From NCBI GenBank assembly GCA_036500765.1, contig DASYBM010000004.1, positions 1,240,001-1,304,000 of the forward strand: a stretch of 64,000 nucleotides of DNA, in the 5' to 3' direction. A program made the translations under genes and the position numbers. Source of the stretch: Candidatus Sulfotelmatobacter sp. (GTDB lineage Bacteria > Acidobacteriota > Terriglobia > Terriglobales > Acidobacteriaceae). The notes below the pieces were generated by a model. It ran no database searches and was not told the origin of the DNA. It worked only from the letters and a program-made list of their open reading frames with translations. Position 1 is the stretch's first letter; each line of letters opens with the position of its first letter. Below, in pieces: positions 8,189 through 18,076 of this stretch.

Positions 8189-9121
8189 CTAAACCCCGCC
8201 CTCAAATATCTTCTTCGACAAATAACGCTCCGCCGAATCGGGGATGATGGTCACAACTCTCTTCTCCGGACCAAGTTTCTTCGCAACTTTCAGCGCGCCG
8301 AATACCGCCGCCCCGCCGCTCGATCCGGCCAGCACGCCTTCCTGCGCGGCCAGCGATTTCACCATGCCAAACGCTTCCTCATCCGTCACCATCATCACTT
8401 CATCGCACACTGACCGGTCAAACGTTGCGGGCGTAAAGCTGGTTCCAATTCCTTCCACCTTGTGCGGACCCGGCTTTCCGCCGCCCAGCGTCGACCCTTG
8501 GGTCTCTACGGCATAGGCCAATACGCGCGGCGACTTCTCCTTGAGATACCGCGCGACTCCCGAAAACGTTCCGCAAGTTCCGCAGCCGAGCACGACCGCA
8601 TCCACTTTGCCATCCATTTGTTCGAAGATTTCCTGCGCGGTGGTCTCGTAGTGATAATCCGGGTTCGCGAGATTCTCGAATTGCCCGGCCATAAAAGCCG
8701 TAGGGTCGATAGCCACCAGTTGCTTCGCCTGTCGAATCGCCCCCTGCATACCTTCGGCGTCGGGGGTGCGGGAGACTTCGGCGCCGAGCGCGCGCATGAT
8801 CGTCACTTTCTCCTCGGAAAAACGCTCGGGCACAAACAATCTCACTCTGTAACCGCGGTTCACTCCGATCAGCGCGAGGCCGATGCCGGTGTTGCCGGCA
8901 GTCGCTTCAACAATCGTCCCGCCGGGAGCAAGCCTCCCTTCCTCCTCGGCGCGTCGAATGATGCCGATGGCGGCGCGGTCCTTCACGCTGCCCCCCGGAT
9001 TCAGGTATTCCAGCTTGGCAAACACATCCGCCGACCCGGCCGGAACCAGCCGCTTCAACTGCAACATGGGAGTTTCGCCGACCAGTTGAGTGATGTCGTC
9101 GGCAACGCGCAGGCGGGACAT
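8189..9121 (-). CDS. cysK: Cysteine synthase / cystathionine beta-synthase family PLP enzyme
   Basis: I chose the ATG at 9121 because the protein then begins at the family's normal place (ITQLVGETPMLQL), giving about 310 residues. The PLP lysine lies in NPGGSVKDRA (about Lys47), the substrate loop is EATAGNTGIGLAL, and the phosphate-binding GCGTCGTFSG and SSGGAA follow. The family forms cysteine from O-acetylserine and sulfide, or cystathionine from serine and homocysteine; there is no CBS regulatory domain. Its pairing with the downstream cystathionine enzyme fits either assimilation or reverse transsulfuration. No clear ribosome site is visible. Confidence 0.9.
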   Translation of the reverse strand: MSRLRVADDITQLVGETPMLQLKRLVPAGSADVFAKLEYLNPGGSVKDRAAIGIIRRAEEEGRLAPGGTIVEATAGNTGIGLALIGVNRGYRVRLFVPERFSEEKVTIMRALGAEVSRTPDAEGMQGAIRQAKQLVAIDPTAFMAGQFENLANPDYHYETTAQEIFEQMDGKVDAVVLGCGTCGTFSGVARYLKEKSPRVLAYAVETQGSTLGGGKPGPHKVEGIGTSFTPATFDRSVCDEVMMVTDEEAFGMVKSLAAQEGVLAGSSGGAAVFGALKVAKKLGPEKRVVTIIPDSAERYLSKKIFEGGV

Positions 9122-9231
9122 TTCAGAAATTTTCGAAGTCACATTACAGGGTACGGGGGAGCGAGCAGAATCGTCAATTACCGAAAGGCCAAGCACATGC
9201 TTCCAGAAATGAAGATACGAAATGGAGGAAG

Positions 9232-10800
9232 TTATGGCGCTATCCGCTGCCGATTCTTCGGAATCATCAGTCCGGCGATCGCAGCACTTGCCATCGACAA
9301 ACCTGCGCAAATCAGCATGACGAATCGAAATCCAAATATGAAAGCTTCCCCAACCGATTTCTTGATGGCGGCACCGGTGACTGGATCAAGCCCCGCCGGT
9401 ACCTGTAGGCCCGCAACCCTAGTCTCTTGTGCCCGTACCTCTCGCAGTATCGACGGGTCTAGCGACAAGTCCGCCAGTGCGCGCTCCAAATGAGCGCGGA
9501 AGGCCGCGACAAGCACAATGCCCAGGACTGCGATGGCCAACACACTCGCGACTCGGCTTACGGCATTGTTGATTCCAGAAGCCGTGCCAACTCGGTCCTG
9601 GTCCACCGAATTCATCACTACTGTGGTGAGAGGCGCCACGGTAATCGCCATCCCAAACCCAAGTACCATCATCGCGGGAAAAAATGCCGTCCAGTAACTA
9701 ACGGCTAGGGAAGACATAGCAAACAAAATGAAACCCAGCGCGACAATGACCGGGCCCACGATCAACGGACCTCGTGCACCGTACCGCGCGACCAGTCCGC
9801 CGGACCAGCGCGACAGAAGAAACATCAGCATGATGAGAGGGAGGATGGCAGCTCCGGTTGCGGTTGAGCTGTATCCCTGGACCTGAATGAGGTTGAGCGG
9901 GAACAGGAAAAAGAAGATGCCGATCGCCGCATATAAGAACAAAGTGAGCAGATTTGCGCCGGCGAAACCCGAAGCCTTAAACAGCCCAGGCGGGACCATC
10001 GGAAAAGTTATGCGGTCTTCAACCACCACGAATGCTGTGAGACAGGCGAAGCCAACGATCACACATCCGAGTACCAAAGGGCTTCTCCAACTCAGGTTCA
10101 CAGACTCCAGGAACCCGGCGACAGCGCCGCCCAGCCCAAGGGTAACCAGCATTGCGCCAACCCAGTCCACGCGGCCCGCGGAGGCGCTTCGGTTCTCGGG
10201 GATTTTCGACAGCGAAATCGCGATTACAGCCGCGGCAAGAGGGAGATTGATAAAAAACACCCAACGCCACGAAGCGTGCTCGACCAACCAGCCGCCCAGA
10301 ACCGGCCCTAGGGCTGTGGTGATTGCGGTAAAGCCGGACCAGGTTCCAATGGCCGTACCGCGGCTCTTCTCGTCGAAGGACGTGCTGATGATGGCGAGAC
10401 TGCCAGGCACCAGAAGGGCGGCGCCCGTTCCCTGGATGCTGCGGGCGACGATCAGCGCTGGAATATTCCATGCCATTCCACAGAGCCCGGAAGCCAGCGC
10501 GAATATCGCTACACCTATCACGAAGATCAGGCGACGGCCAAACAAGTCGCCGAGCGAACCACCCACCAGAATCAAGGCGCCGAGAATCAACCCGTACGCC
10601 TCAACCACCCATTGCACGCCCACCACAGAAGTGTGAAAGTTCGCTTGCAGCGCGGGCAACGCAACATTGACCACTGTACCGTCGATGAACGCCATGCTGG
10701 AACCTAGAATTGTTGCTGCGAGGATCCATGATTTCGCTTCTGCTCTAGCGGGACCGCCGTCCGCGACTGATGGGTGCATGGCTTCGGAGGGCGTTCTCAT
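9232..10800 (-). CDS. MFS drug exporter, DHA2 (EmrB/QacA) family
   Basis: The 522-residue protein shows about 14 hydrophobic segments. It has the DHA2 marks: AFIDGTVVNVALP in helix 1, motif A GGSLGDLFGRR, RSIQGTGAALLVPGSLAII and motif C-like TALGPVLGGWLVEHASWRWVFFINLP. Such proteins export drugs or other small molecules using the proton gradient, in the inner membrane. No membrane-fusion or outer-membrane partner lies beside it, so it probably works alone. The ATG at 10779 is an alternative start. The substrate is unknown. Confidence 0.9.
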   Translation of the reverse strand: MRTPSEAMHPSVADGGPARAEAKSWILAATILGSSMAFIDGTVVNVALPALQANFHTSVVGVQWVVEAYGLILGALILVGGSLGDLFGRRLIFVIGVAIFALASGLCGMAWNIPALIVARSIQGTGAALLVPGSLAIISTSFDEKSRGTAIGTWSGFTAITTALGPVLGGWLVEHASWRWVFFINLPLAAAVIAISLSKIPENRSASAGRVDWVGAMLVTLGLGGAVAGFLESVNLSWRSPLVLGCVIVGFACLTAFVVVEDRITFPMVPPGLFKASGFAGANLLTLFLYAAIGIFFFLFPLNLIQVQGYSSTATGAAILPLIMLMFLLSRWSGGLVARYGARGPLIVGPVIVALGFILFAMSSLAVSYWTAFFPAMMVLGFGMAITVAPLTTVVMNSVDQDRVGTASGINNAVSRVASVLAIAVLGIVLVAAFRAHLERALADLSLDPSILREVRAQETRVAGLQVPAGLDPVTGAAIKKSVGEAFIFGFRFVMLICAGLSMASAAIAGLMIPKNRQRIAP

Positions 10801-10892
10801 CGACGCTATGGATGCCGTTCAGCGGGTTTGAGGTTCTCAAGAACTGCGCGCGCGTGAGCTACAACGCGCTACTTTGCCCGCCAGCCAATGAA

Positions 10893-12014
10893 TTACTTAC
10901 TGCCGGCCGCCGCCTGCGCCCCGGCATAGTAGCCGCTCTTGGTGCGCACCATCAGCTTGCCGTGGCCTTTGGCCTTGGCCTCGACGCGAATCTGGCGAAA
11001 GCCGCCATTCGATCGGGGATTGCTCGGCTTGTAGCCGATGGCATATTGATTCCGGATGTCATGCGCCACCGTCCGGCTGATCTCGTCGACCTCGTCGAGC
11101 GTCTTGGGAAAGAACGCAATGCCGCCCGTATGCTGCGCGATAATCTCCAGCGCTTTCCGGGCACGCTTAGGATGCTCTTCATCTCCGAGAATTCCAATCG
11201 CGTACACGGAAGGCCCGTTTTCTTCCTGCAAGTGCTTCACCGCCTGCTCCAACGTTTCGTTGCTGGCGTTATCCTCGCCGTCGGTCACGACGAACAGGAC
11301 CTTTTTCTCCAGGCGCGCAAAGCGCTTCAAATGCTCGGCCGAGGCGACAATGGCGTCATACAGGGCCGTGCCTCCGCGAGCGTCAATTTTTTCCAGCGCG
11401 TCTTTCAGTTTCAACAGATCGTTGGTGAAATCCTGATCGAGATAGTATTCGTCGTTAAAATTGACGATGAAGACTTCATCCTTGGGATTGCTGGCGCGCA
11501 CCAGGTTGAGCACCGCCTGGTTGACCTTGGCCCGCTTCTCCCGCATCGATCCGGAATTATCAATCAGGATGCCCATTGATACGGGAACGTCCAGTTGATG
11601 GAACGAGATAATGTTTTGCGGCTTTCCATCTTCGTAGACAGTGAACGCACCGCGATCGAGCGTGGTAACGATGTGCTGCTTATCGTCAATCACTGAGGCA
11701 TGCAGCATGACTTCGTCCACATCCTTGCGGAAGACGAACACGCCCTGGTCGTTGAGATTCTTGTCCTGATCGGGCTTCTGAGATTGATCTTTCTGAGTTT
11801 GATCTTTCTGAGTTTGATCGTTCTGGTTTTGCGTGTGCGCAGGGTTCGGGGGCGCGGTAGCAGATGGCGCCGGAGCCTTGGAATCGGTCTGGGATGACGC
11901 ATCCTGCGACCAAGCCGGCGCCGCCATCGGCGGGCCGATCCAGATCACGAGCGTAAAGAGAAACAAAACCCTCGCGGCCCTATTCCGCAGGCGCGTAATA
12001 TCCCGTCCTGGCAT
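10893..12014 (-). CDS. VWFA-related acidobacterial secreted protein (paralogue 1)
   Basis: A signal peptide (VLFLFTLVIWIGPPMAAPAWSQ) is followed by a low-complexity Gln/Asp/Lys linker containing DQTQK repeats (about residues 60-85). A von Willebrand A domain then has an intact MIDAS start, LIDNSGSM, and later GGTALYDAI and VTDGEDNAS. The C-terminus, YAIGYKPSNPRSNGGFRQIRVE...GYYAG, is typical of the acidobacterial VWFA-related family. VWA domains bind partners through a metal ion; the partner here is unknown. The gene overlaps the end of its upstream paralogue by 35 bp, so the two are probably co-transcribed. Confidence 0.85.
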   Translation of the reverse strand: MPGRDITRLRNRAARVLFLFTLVIWIGPPMAAPAWSQDASSQTDSKAPAPSATAPPNPAHTQNQNDQTQKDQTQKDQSQKPDQDKNLNDQGVFVFRKDVDEVMLHASVIDDKQHIVTTLDRGAFTVYEDGKPQNIISFHQLDVPVSMGILIDNSGSMREKRAKVNQAVLNLVRASNPKDEVFIVNFNDEYYLDQDFTNDLLKLKDALEKIDARGGTALYDAIVASAEHLKRFARLEKKVLFVVTDGEDNASNETLEQAVKHLQEENGPSVYAIGILGDEEHPKRARKALEIIAQHTGGIAFFPKTLDEVDEISRTVAHDIRNQYAIGYKPSNPRSNGGFRQIRVEAKAKGHGKLMVRTKSGYYAGAQAAAGSK

Positions 12015-13116
12015 ACACCCGTAGAGGCGGCAATCCTTTCGGTGGCAGCAGCTTCACTTTTATCTTACGCCATTTGCCGTCACGGACGACTTTGGTGGGA
12101 CGGTAACCCAGGACATATTGATTGCGCAGCTCGACGCCGATCTTGGTGGCGACGTCGCCCAGATCGTTGGGATTATCGATGGTAAACGCTCGCCCCCCGG
12201 TCAACTCCGTAATGTCGCTCAACAATTGCGGGCCCAATCGCTCTTCCATCGCCGACGCATAACGATCGTAGATGCCGATCGCATAGATCATCACGTCAGC
12301 TTCCTTTACCAGCGACTTGATTTCGCCCTCGGTGTAGCGGCTGTGATTGTCGCCGCCGTCGGAAATGATGAGCAGCGCCTTCTTCGCATACTTCGCCTGC
12401 CGCATCTTGCTCACCCCCATATAAATGGCGTCGAGCAGCGCGGTGCGATGCCGGGGCACGGCGAATACCAGCTTGTTCTGAATTTCATCGACAGAGCTGG
12501 TGAAGTCGCTGACCGTCTCCGGCTCATCGGAGAAGGTGATCATGAAAAATTCGTCCTGCGGATTGGCGGTCTTGAAGAACTCGATCACCGCATCTTTCGC
12601 GCGATCCATCTTACTGCTCATGCTGCCGCTGGAATCGAAGATCACGCCCAGCGACACGGGAGCATCCTCGCTGGAAAATGTTCGAATCTCCTGGTTGGCA
12701 TTGCCTTCGAAAAGTTGGAAGTTTTCCTTGTCGAGCCCGGTCACCAGCCGGTTCATGGGATCGGTAATCGTGACCGGAACCAGCACCAGATCTACATCAA
12801 CCTTTAGCGGACGGATGTGGGCGCTCAGGCCCGTGGTGGACGCCACCAGAGCGGGTTTGGGAGGTTCCGGTGGCTTTTCCACTTCCCGTGGCGTGATATG
12901 CACATCATTCACATCCGTTTGCGCAGACGCGGGGATGCTAAGGACGGCCAGCACCCCTACCAAGACGACGAGAAGAATCCGCAAGAAGTTAAAGGAGCCG
13001 AAATTTTCGCGCAGCCACGCTTGAGTCGGGTCCCAGGGGAGAACCAGACAGCCACTTCGAACTAGGGCCATCGGGTGAGATGACCGGCGCCTTTCATCTC
13101 TCAGCAGGCGGGCCAT
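11980..13116 (-). CDS. VWFA-related acidobacterial protein (paralogue 2)
   Basis: The ATG at 13116 has GAGG about 6 bases upstream, giving about 378 residues. An N-terminal hydrophobic segment (LRILLVVLVGVLAVLSIPASAQ) suggests export or membrane anchoring. A VWA domain follows, with MIDAS FDSSGSMSSKMD, RTALLDAIYMG and ISDGGDNHSRY. It ends like its neighbour in NQYVLGYRPTK...RKIKVKL...YARTGYYAP. The two genes are clear paralogues in tandem and differ mainly in the N-terminal linker. An extended reading frame to 13257 exists but looks non-coding. Confidence 0.85.
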   Translation of the reverse strand: MARLLRDERRRSSHPMALVRSGCLVLPWDPTQAWLRENFGSFNFLRILLVVLVGVLAVLSIPASAQTDVNDVHITPREVEKPPEPPKPALVASTTGLSAHIRPLKVDVDLVLVPVTITDPMNRLVTGLDKENFQLFEGNANQEIRTFSSEDAPVSLGVIFDSSGSMSSKMDRAKDAVIEFFKTANPQDEFFMITFSDEPETVSDFTSSVDEIQNKLVFAVPRHRTALLDAIYMGVSKMRQAKYAKKALLIISDGGDNHSRYTEGEIKSLVKEADVMIYAIGIYDRYASAMEERLGPQLLSDITELTGGRAFTIDNPNDLGDVATKIGVELRNQYVLGYRPTKVVRDGKWRKIKVKLLPPKGLPPLRVYARTGYYAPAE

Positions 13117-13404
13117 AAATACCTCAATGGGGCGGATGTTAGCACAGCTTTCGCCCCGCAGAGCAGGGTTTTTGTCAAAAATCGGAGACAAGGCCCAAAA
13201 CTGTACTTTTGGTTGTAGTTTTCCCAAGGGAGGTTGCCCAGCGCCTGCGTTTCCCAAGTAGCAGTAGTGTGGTTTAGCTCGATCGGGTTGTCATCGAACG
13301 GAGCCGTGCTTCAAGCCAAGCGAGAATCTTCTGCTTAATCGGCCCTTCAAGTAAGCCCAACCGCAATCCTATCCTCCGCCAACTTGTTACAATCAACAGT
13401 TTCC

Positions 13405-14712
13405 ATGGCAGACATCCGACCCTTTCGTGCCCTCCGCTATGACTTGCAGCGAATCTCCGCTGCCCAGGTCGTCACCCAGCCCTACGACAAGATTACTCCC
13501 GCCATGCAGGAACGTTACTACGCTGCCAACCCCTTTAACCTGGTCCGCATCATCCTCGGCCAGCGCGAGCCGGACCTGCCTGACAACAACGTCTACACCC
13601 GCGCCGCCGGCTTTGGACGTCAGTGGAGGGCGCAGGGCATCCTGCGCCCGGATTCCGCGCCCTCCATCTACGCTTACTCCCAAGCCTTCGCGGCACCGTC
13701 GGGAGCAAAATTCGAGCGCCGCGGATTCATTGCTCTCGGCCGCGTCGAAGACTATTCCGCAAAAGTTGTCTTCCGCCACGAACAAACGCTGTCGAAGCCC
13801 AAAGCCGACCGCCTCGATCTGCTGCGCGCCACCCGCGCGCACTACGAGCAGTTGTTTCTTCTCTACGAAGATTCCGGAGAGATCGAATCCGCGATCGCTT
13901 CCGGCGCACCCGCAACTCCCACAATCGACGTAACCGACGAATATGGGGTCGTACACCGCGTCTGGCAGATCTCCGACGCCGCGGTCATTGCCTCTGTTCA
14001 ACAGCGCATGCGCGACAAAAAGCTGGTCATCGCCGACGGCCATCACCGCTACGAAACCGCCCTCAATTTTCGCAATGAAAGTCGAGCGGCAGCAGCACGA
14101 AAGATAGACGCTAACGCTCCCTACGAATTCGTCATGATGACTTTCGTGAACATGAACGACCCGGGACTGCTCGTGCTGCCCACCCACCGCATGGTGCATT
14201 CCCTCGCTTCGTTCTCAGTCGACAAGTTCGTAAACGACAGCGCCGCCTTTTTTCAGATCGACGAGATTCACCCCGCCATCGACGCAACTCACGCCACTTC
14301 TCTGCTTGCCGAGCGCGGCCGTGCAGGCACAGCATTGCTGGCAGTCGCGGCCAGCCGCGTATTCCTTTTGCATTCCCCGAAAGCCGCGGCAGCGAAATTT
14401 CTTTCCGAACTGTCCGATCGTCAGCGCGCGCTCGATGTCGTGCAACTTCACAAATGCCTGTTAGAAGGAGTGCTTCAGCTGTCCGAAGAATCCATCCGCA
14501 ACCAGGAGAACATCTCCTACCTGCGCGACGCCGCAGAAGCCTTGGCGCAAGTTCGATCGCATACTTCCGCAGCCAACATCGTATTCCTGATGAATGCCTG
14601 CCCCGTCCCCCAAGTGCGCGATGTGGCCTTCGCGGGCGAAGTGATGCCGCAGAAATCCACCGACTTCTATCCCAAGCTCCTGAGTGGGCTGACCGCCTAT
14701 GCGCTGGACTAG
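13405..14712 (+). CDS. DUF1015 family protein
   Basis: The protein starts MADIRPFRALRYD and continues VTQPYDKITPAMQERYYAANPFNLVRIILG, both hallmarks of DUF1015 (COG4198). IADGHHRYETALNF and HRMVHSL follow in the central part, for about 435 residues. The function of the family is not established. The ATG at 13405 is chosen over one seven codons earlier because family similarity begins there. A TACAAT box ends 11 bases upstream and no ribosome site is seen, so the mRNA leader may be very short. Its 3' end overlaps the next gene's start by 14 bases. Confidence 0.85.
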   Translation: MADIRPFRALRYDLQRISAAQVVTQPYDKITPAMQERYYAANPFNLVRIILGQREPDLPDNNVYTRAAGFGRQWRAQGILRPDSAPSIYAYSQAFAAPSGAKFERRGFIALGRVEDYSAKVVFRHEQTLSKPKADRLDLLRATRAHYEQLFLLYEDSGEIESAIASGAPATPTIDVTDEYGVVHRVWQISDAAVIASVQQRMRDKKLVIADGHHRYETALNFRNESRAAAARKIDANAPYEFVMMTFVNMNDPGLLVLPTHRMVHSLASFSVDKFVNDSAAFFQIDEIHPAIDATHATSLLAERGRAGTALLAVAASRVFLLHSPKAAAAKFLSELSDRQRALDVVQLHKCLLEGVLQLSEESIRNQENISYLRDAAEALAQVRSHTSAANIVFLMNACPVPQVRDVAFAGEVMPQKSTDFYPKLLSGLTAYALD

Positions 14713-16237
14713 CACGGTCGTTCGCAGCACCGCTTCCCCTAGCGCCGCCTTACGTAGCGCCGGCGTCCCGCCTGCTGTCCGGCAAGCGTCCCGCCCGCTG
14801 CGCCAACCTCTCCGGATTCTCAACGTTTTCAGGCTGACCTCTCTCAGCGCGATCCTCCTGTCCGCCCTCGCCCTCTCCGGCGCCCCTCCCGAAAAACGTC
14901 TGACGGTGTATTCCGTAGCCGCCAACTATTCGCTTCCTCTGGTGCACAAAGACAGCCGCGAATACGTCGGCCTGCTCGAACTCCTCGAACCTCTCGGCGC
15001 GGTCAGCGCGAAGTCAGAGGGGACACGCTGGCGCATCCATTACAACAACGTCGAGGGCGACTTCCAGGTGGGCAAGTCCCGCGCTCGCGTGCAAGGCCGC
15101 GACGCCGATCTCGGCGCCAAATTTCTGGTAGAAAATAATCGCGGACTCGTCCCCGTGAGTTCGCTCGCTTCCCTTCTGCCACGCTTTCTGGGTGGTCCAG
15201 TCACATTGCACGAGGACTCTGATCGCCTGTTCATCGGCAGCGTGGCCACTCATTTCACGGCCACTCTCTCCGCCGCCAATCCTCCCCGCCTCGTCTTCCA
15301 TTTCAGCAGCCCGGTCAACCCCACCGTAGCCGCCGAACCGGGCGCGCTGCGCATGACCTTCTCTCGGGAACCGTTAGTGTCGCCTGCCTCGCCGACTCTC
15401 ACCTTCGGCAACAAGGTGATCCCCTCGGCCATTTACAGCGAAAGCAGCGGCACGGCGGTGGTCACAGTCAATGCCACCATTCCGGTGATGGCCACTTTCA
15501 GCGGCGACGGACGCACAATTACGATTTCTTCCCCCTCCGCGCCGGCGGCGCAAAATGCGACTTCGCCCGCTCCCGGAAGCACGCCCGCAACCCAGGCCGC
15601 CGCGGCCCCCGCCTCAACCGCGCAGCCCGCCGCGGTCCCATCCACGCGCCGTTATTTTGCCGTTGTCGATGCCAGCCACGGCGGCGACGACCACGGCGAA
15701 ACTCTCAGCAACACTCTCCTGGAAAAAGACGTCACCGTCGCCCTCGCCCGCAGTTTGCGCCAGGAACTGGAGAGCCGCGGCATTCCCACTCTCGTCCTGC
15801 GCGACTCCGATGCCAACTTATCCCTCGATCAACGCGCCATCTCCACCAATGCCGATCACGCAGCTATCTACATCGCTGTTCACGCCGCATCGAACGGCCA
15901 CGGCGTCCGCATCTACACCGCCATGCTTCCCTATGGTGGCGACGATCGCGGACCGTTTCGCTCCTGGACCAACGCCCAGCACGCTTCCTTGCCGCTGAGC
16001 CAGAGCGCCGCCACCTCGGTCGCTGCCGAATTGCAGCGCCGCCAGATCCCGGTTCGCAATCTCACTGCCGCCCTGCGCCCGCTGAATAACATCATCGGAG
16101 CCGCCATCGCCGTCGAGGTTGCCCCCCAGGGTTCGGACGTATCGCAACTCACCGCCCCCGACTACCAGCAACTTGTCACCAGCGCCGTAGCCACCGCCAT
16201 CGCCGCCACAAGAGATCAGCTAGGGACACAGCCATGA
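14699..16237 (+). CDS. N-acetylmuramoyl-L-alanine amidase (Amidase_3 type), exported
   Basis: The C-terminal 190 residues form an Amidase_3 domain that cuts the amide between MurNAc and L-Ala in peptidoglycan. The first zinc histidine lies in VVDASHGGDDHGE, the zinc glutamate in LLEKDVTVALARSL, the second zinc histidine in AIYIAVHAAS and the catalytic glutamate in AIAVEVAP. A hydrophobic export signal (LTSLSAILLSALALSG, about 45-60) precedes an AMIN-like beta region and an Ala/Pro-rich linker (about 275-315). The first 40 residues read through a repeat-like segment, so the annotated start is uncertain. It overlaps DUF1015 by 14 bases. Confidence 0.85.
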   Translation: MRWTSTVVRSTASPSAALRSAGVPPAVRQASRPLRQPLRILNVFRLTSLSAILLSALALSGAPPEKRLTVYSVAANYSLPLVHKDSREYVGLLELLEPLGAVSAKSEGTRWRIHYNNVEGDFQVGKSRARVQGRDADLGAKFLVENNRGLVPVSSLASLLPRFLGGPVTLHEDSDRLFIGSVATHFTATLSAANPPRLVFHFSSPVNPTVAAEPGALRMTFSREPLVSPASPTLTFGNKVIPSAIYSESSGTAVVTVNATIPVMATFSGDGRTITISSPSAPAAQNATSPAPGSTPATQAAAAPASTAQPAAVPSTRRYFAVVDASHGGDDHGETLSNTLLEKDVTVALARSLRQELESRGIPTLVLRDSDANLSLDQRAISTNADHAAIYIAVHAASNGHGVRIYTAMLPYGGDDRGPFRSWTNAQHASLPLSQSAATSVAAELQRRQIPVRNLTAALRPLNNIIGAAIAVEVAPQGSDVSQLTAPDYQQLVTSAVATAIAATRDQLGTQP

Positions 16238-16334
16238 GGTGCGAAATCCCAAGTCCGAGAGCCTGTCTTGAGTTTGTCGAAGGGTCTGACGCCCGACGCC
16301 CAACGCCCAACGCCCTTCTCCCAGGGTGCACCCC

Positions 16335-16925
16335 ATGATCCCCCGTCACTTCGTCATCGCGATCGCCGTGCTGCTCATGGCGGCCCTTGCCTTGAGTGGA
16401 TACGTCTGGCACATGCGCAAAATTGCTACCGCGCCCCCAGCCACGACGACAGATACGCGCGCCCTCACGCCACCAGTGGCCGGTCCCACCGAGCGCGTCA
16501 CGCTCTACGTCGCTCACGATGAAGACGGCACCCTGCGCGCGGAATCCGCCCAGATTCCACTGCCCTCTGGACGCCAGCAGCGCGCCGAAGAGCTTCTGCG
16601 GGCCCTGCTCTCGCTCTACCTCGACAAATCCTCGCCCCACGTTCTCGGCCCAGGATCAGAAATCCGCAGCATATTCCTGGTCGATCCCGGCGTCGCCGTC
16701 ATCGACCTGAACGAAGCCTTCGCCGACACGCACCGCTCCGGCGTTCTCGTCGAAGAGTTGACGTTAGCCTCCTTAATCCATACCGTCTCGGCCAACACTC
16801 CCGGCATTCTGAAAGTGAAAATCCTGGTGGACGGCAAAGAACGCGAAACTTTGGCCGGCCACGCCGATCTCTCACCCTTCTACGACGTCACCTCAGTCAA
16901 TCAGCTAGCCACGCAACTGCAATAA
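16335..16925 (+). CDS. GerMN domain protein, membrane-anchored
   Basis: The protein has about 196 residues from the ATG at 16335 (AGGG lies 8 bases upstream; a GTG three codons earlier is possible). One N-terminal membrane segment (FVIAIAVLLMAALALSGYVW) is followed by a GerMN fold. That fold begins RVTLYVAHDEDGTL, then has GSEIRSIFLVDPGVAVIDLNEAF and TVSANTPGILKVKILVDGKE. GerMN domains occur in spore-germination and cell-envelope proteins. Here, next to an amidase in a non-sporulating lineage, an envelope role is the better guess. The gap to the amidase holds short GACGCCCAACGCCC-type repeats. Confidence 0.8.
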   Translation: MIPRHFVIAIAVLLMAALALSGYVWHMRKIATAPPATTTDTRALTPPVAGPTERVTLYVAHDEDGTLRAESAQIPLPSGRQQRAEELLRALLSLYLDKSSPHVLGPGSEIRSIFLVDPGVAVIDLNEAFADTHRSGVLVEELTLASLIHTVSANTPGILKVKILVDGKERETLAGHADLSPFYDVTSVNQLATQLQ

Positions 16926-17125
16926 GGCCGGCGGCCGGCGCTTGGCTTTCGGCTCTTTCAGTTCCCGGCCGTTAGCTCGAACGCAATTCTCTTATCAGAT
17001 CCATACCGATCTCCTTAGCGTCCTCTGCGGCCTTTTCTTTGCGAACTTTGCATTCAAAGAGTTTGTCCTGGCAACAGCCTAAACATCCCACGTCGCGACG
17101 CTTCCGAGAGCCGGAAGCCCTGATT

Positions 17126-17131
17126 TACAAT
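17126..17131 (+). promoter_or_regulatory. -10 box of a probably leaderless rph promoter
   Basis: TACAAT ends six bases before the rph ATG at 17138, the same arrangement as upstream of thiG. No ribosome-binding sequence is present between them. Confidence 0.35.
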
Positions 17132-17137
17132 CCCCGA

Positions 17138-17875
<738 letters not shown>

Positions 17876-17935
17876 TACGACCACGCAGGGACGATGTATT
17901 CTCGTGCGCCGTCCTGAAACGTCTATTCTCTGGGT

Positions 17936-18076
17936 TCATTTCAATCGTCCCACGGGCACCTGGCTGCGCCCGGGGATGTTTCCGATCAAGCCCGAACTGT
18001 TGGGCACGATATAAATTTCCGAGGCCTTGCGCGCGGTGGTAGGATTGTCGCGCTTTGTCGCCATGATTGCGATGTA
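17936..18076 (-). pseudogene. Possible 3' fragment of a lost gene
   Basis: On the minus strand this gap reads HYIAIMATKRDNPTTARKAS and then SEIYIVPNSSGLIGN...PVGRLK before a stop. It has ordinary protein composition and is unlike the spacer. There is no upstream partner, because the MFS gene starts at 18077 on the other strand. It may be the tail of a deleted gene; I do not recognise the family, and chance coding cannot be excluded. Confidence 0.2.

Noticed and set aside
8462-9493. 343-codon plus-strand frame over the cysteine synthase
   Set aside because: It spans two minus-strand genes and their spacer; no motif or ribosome site.
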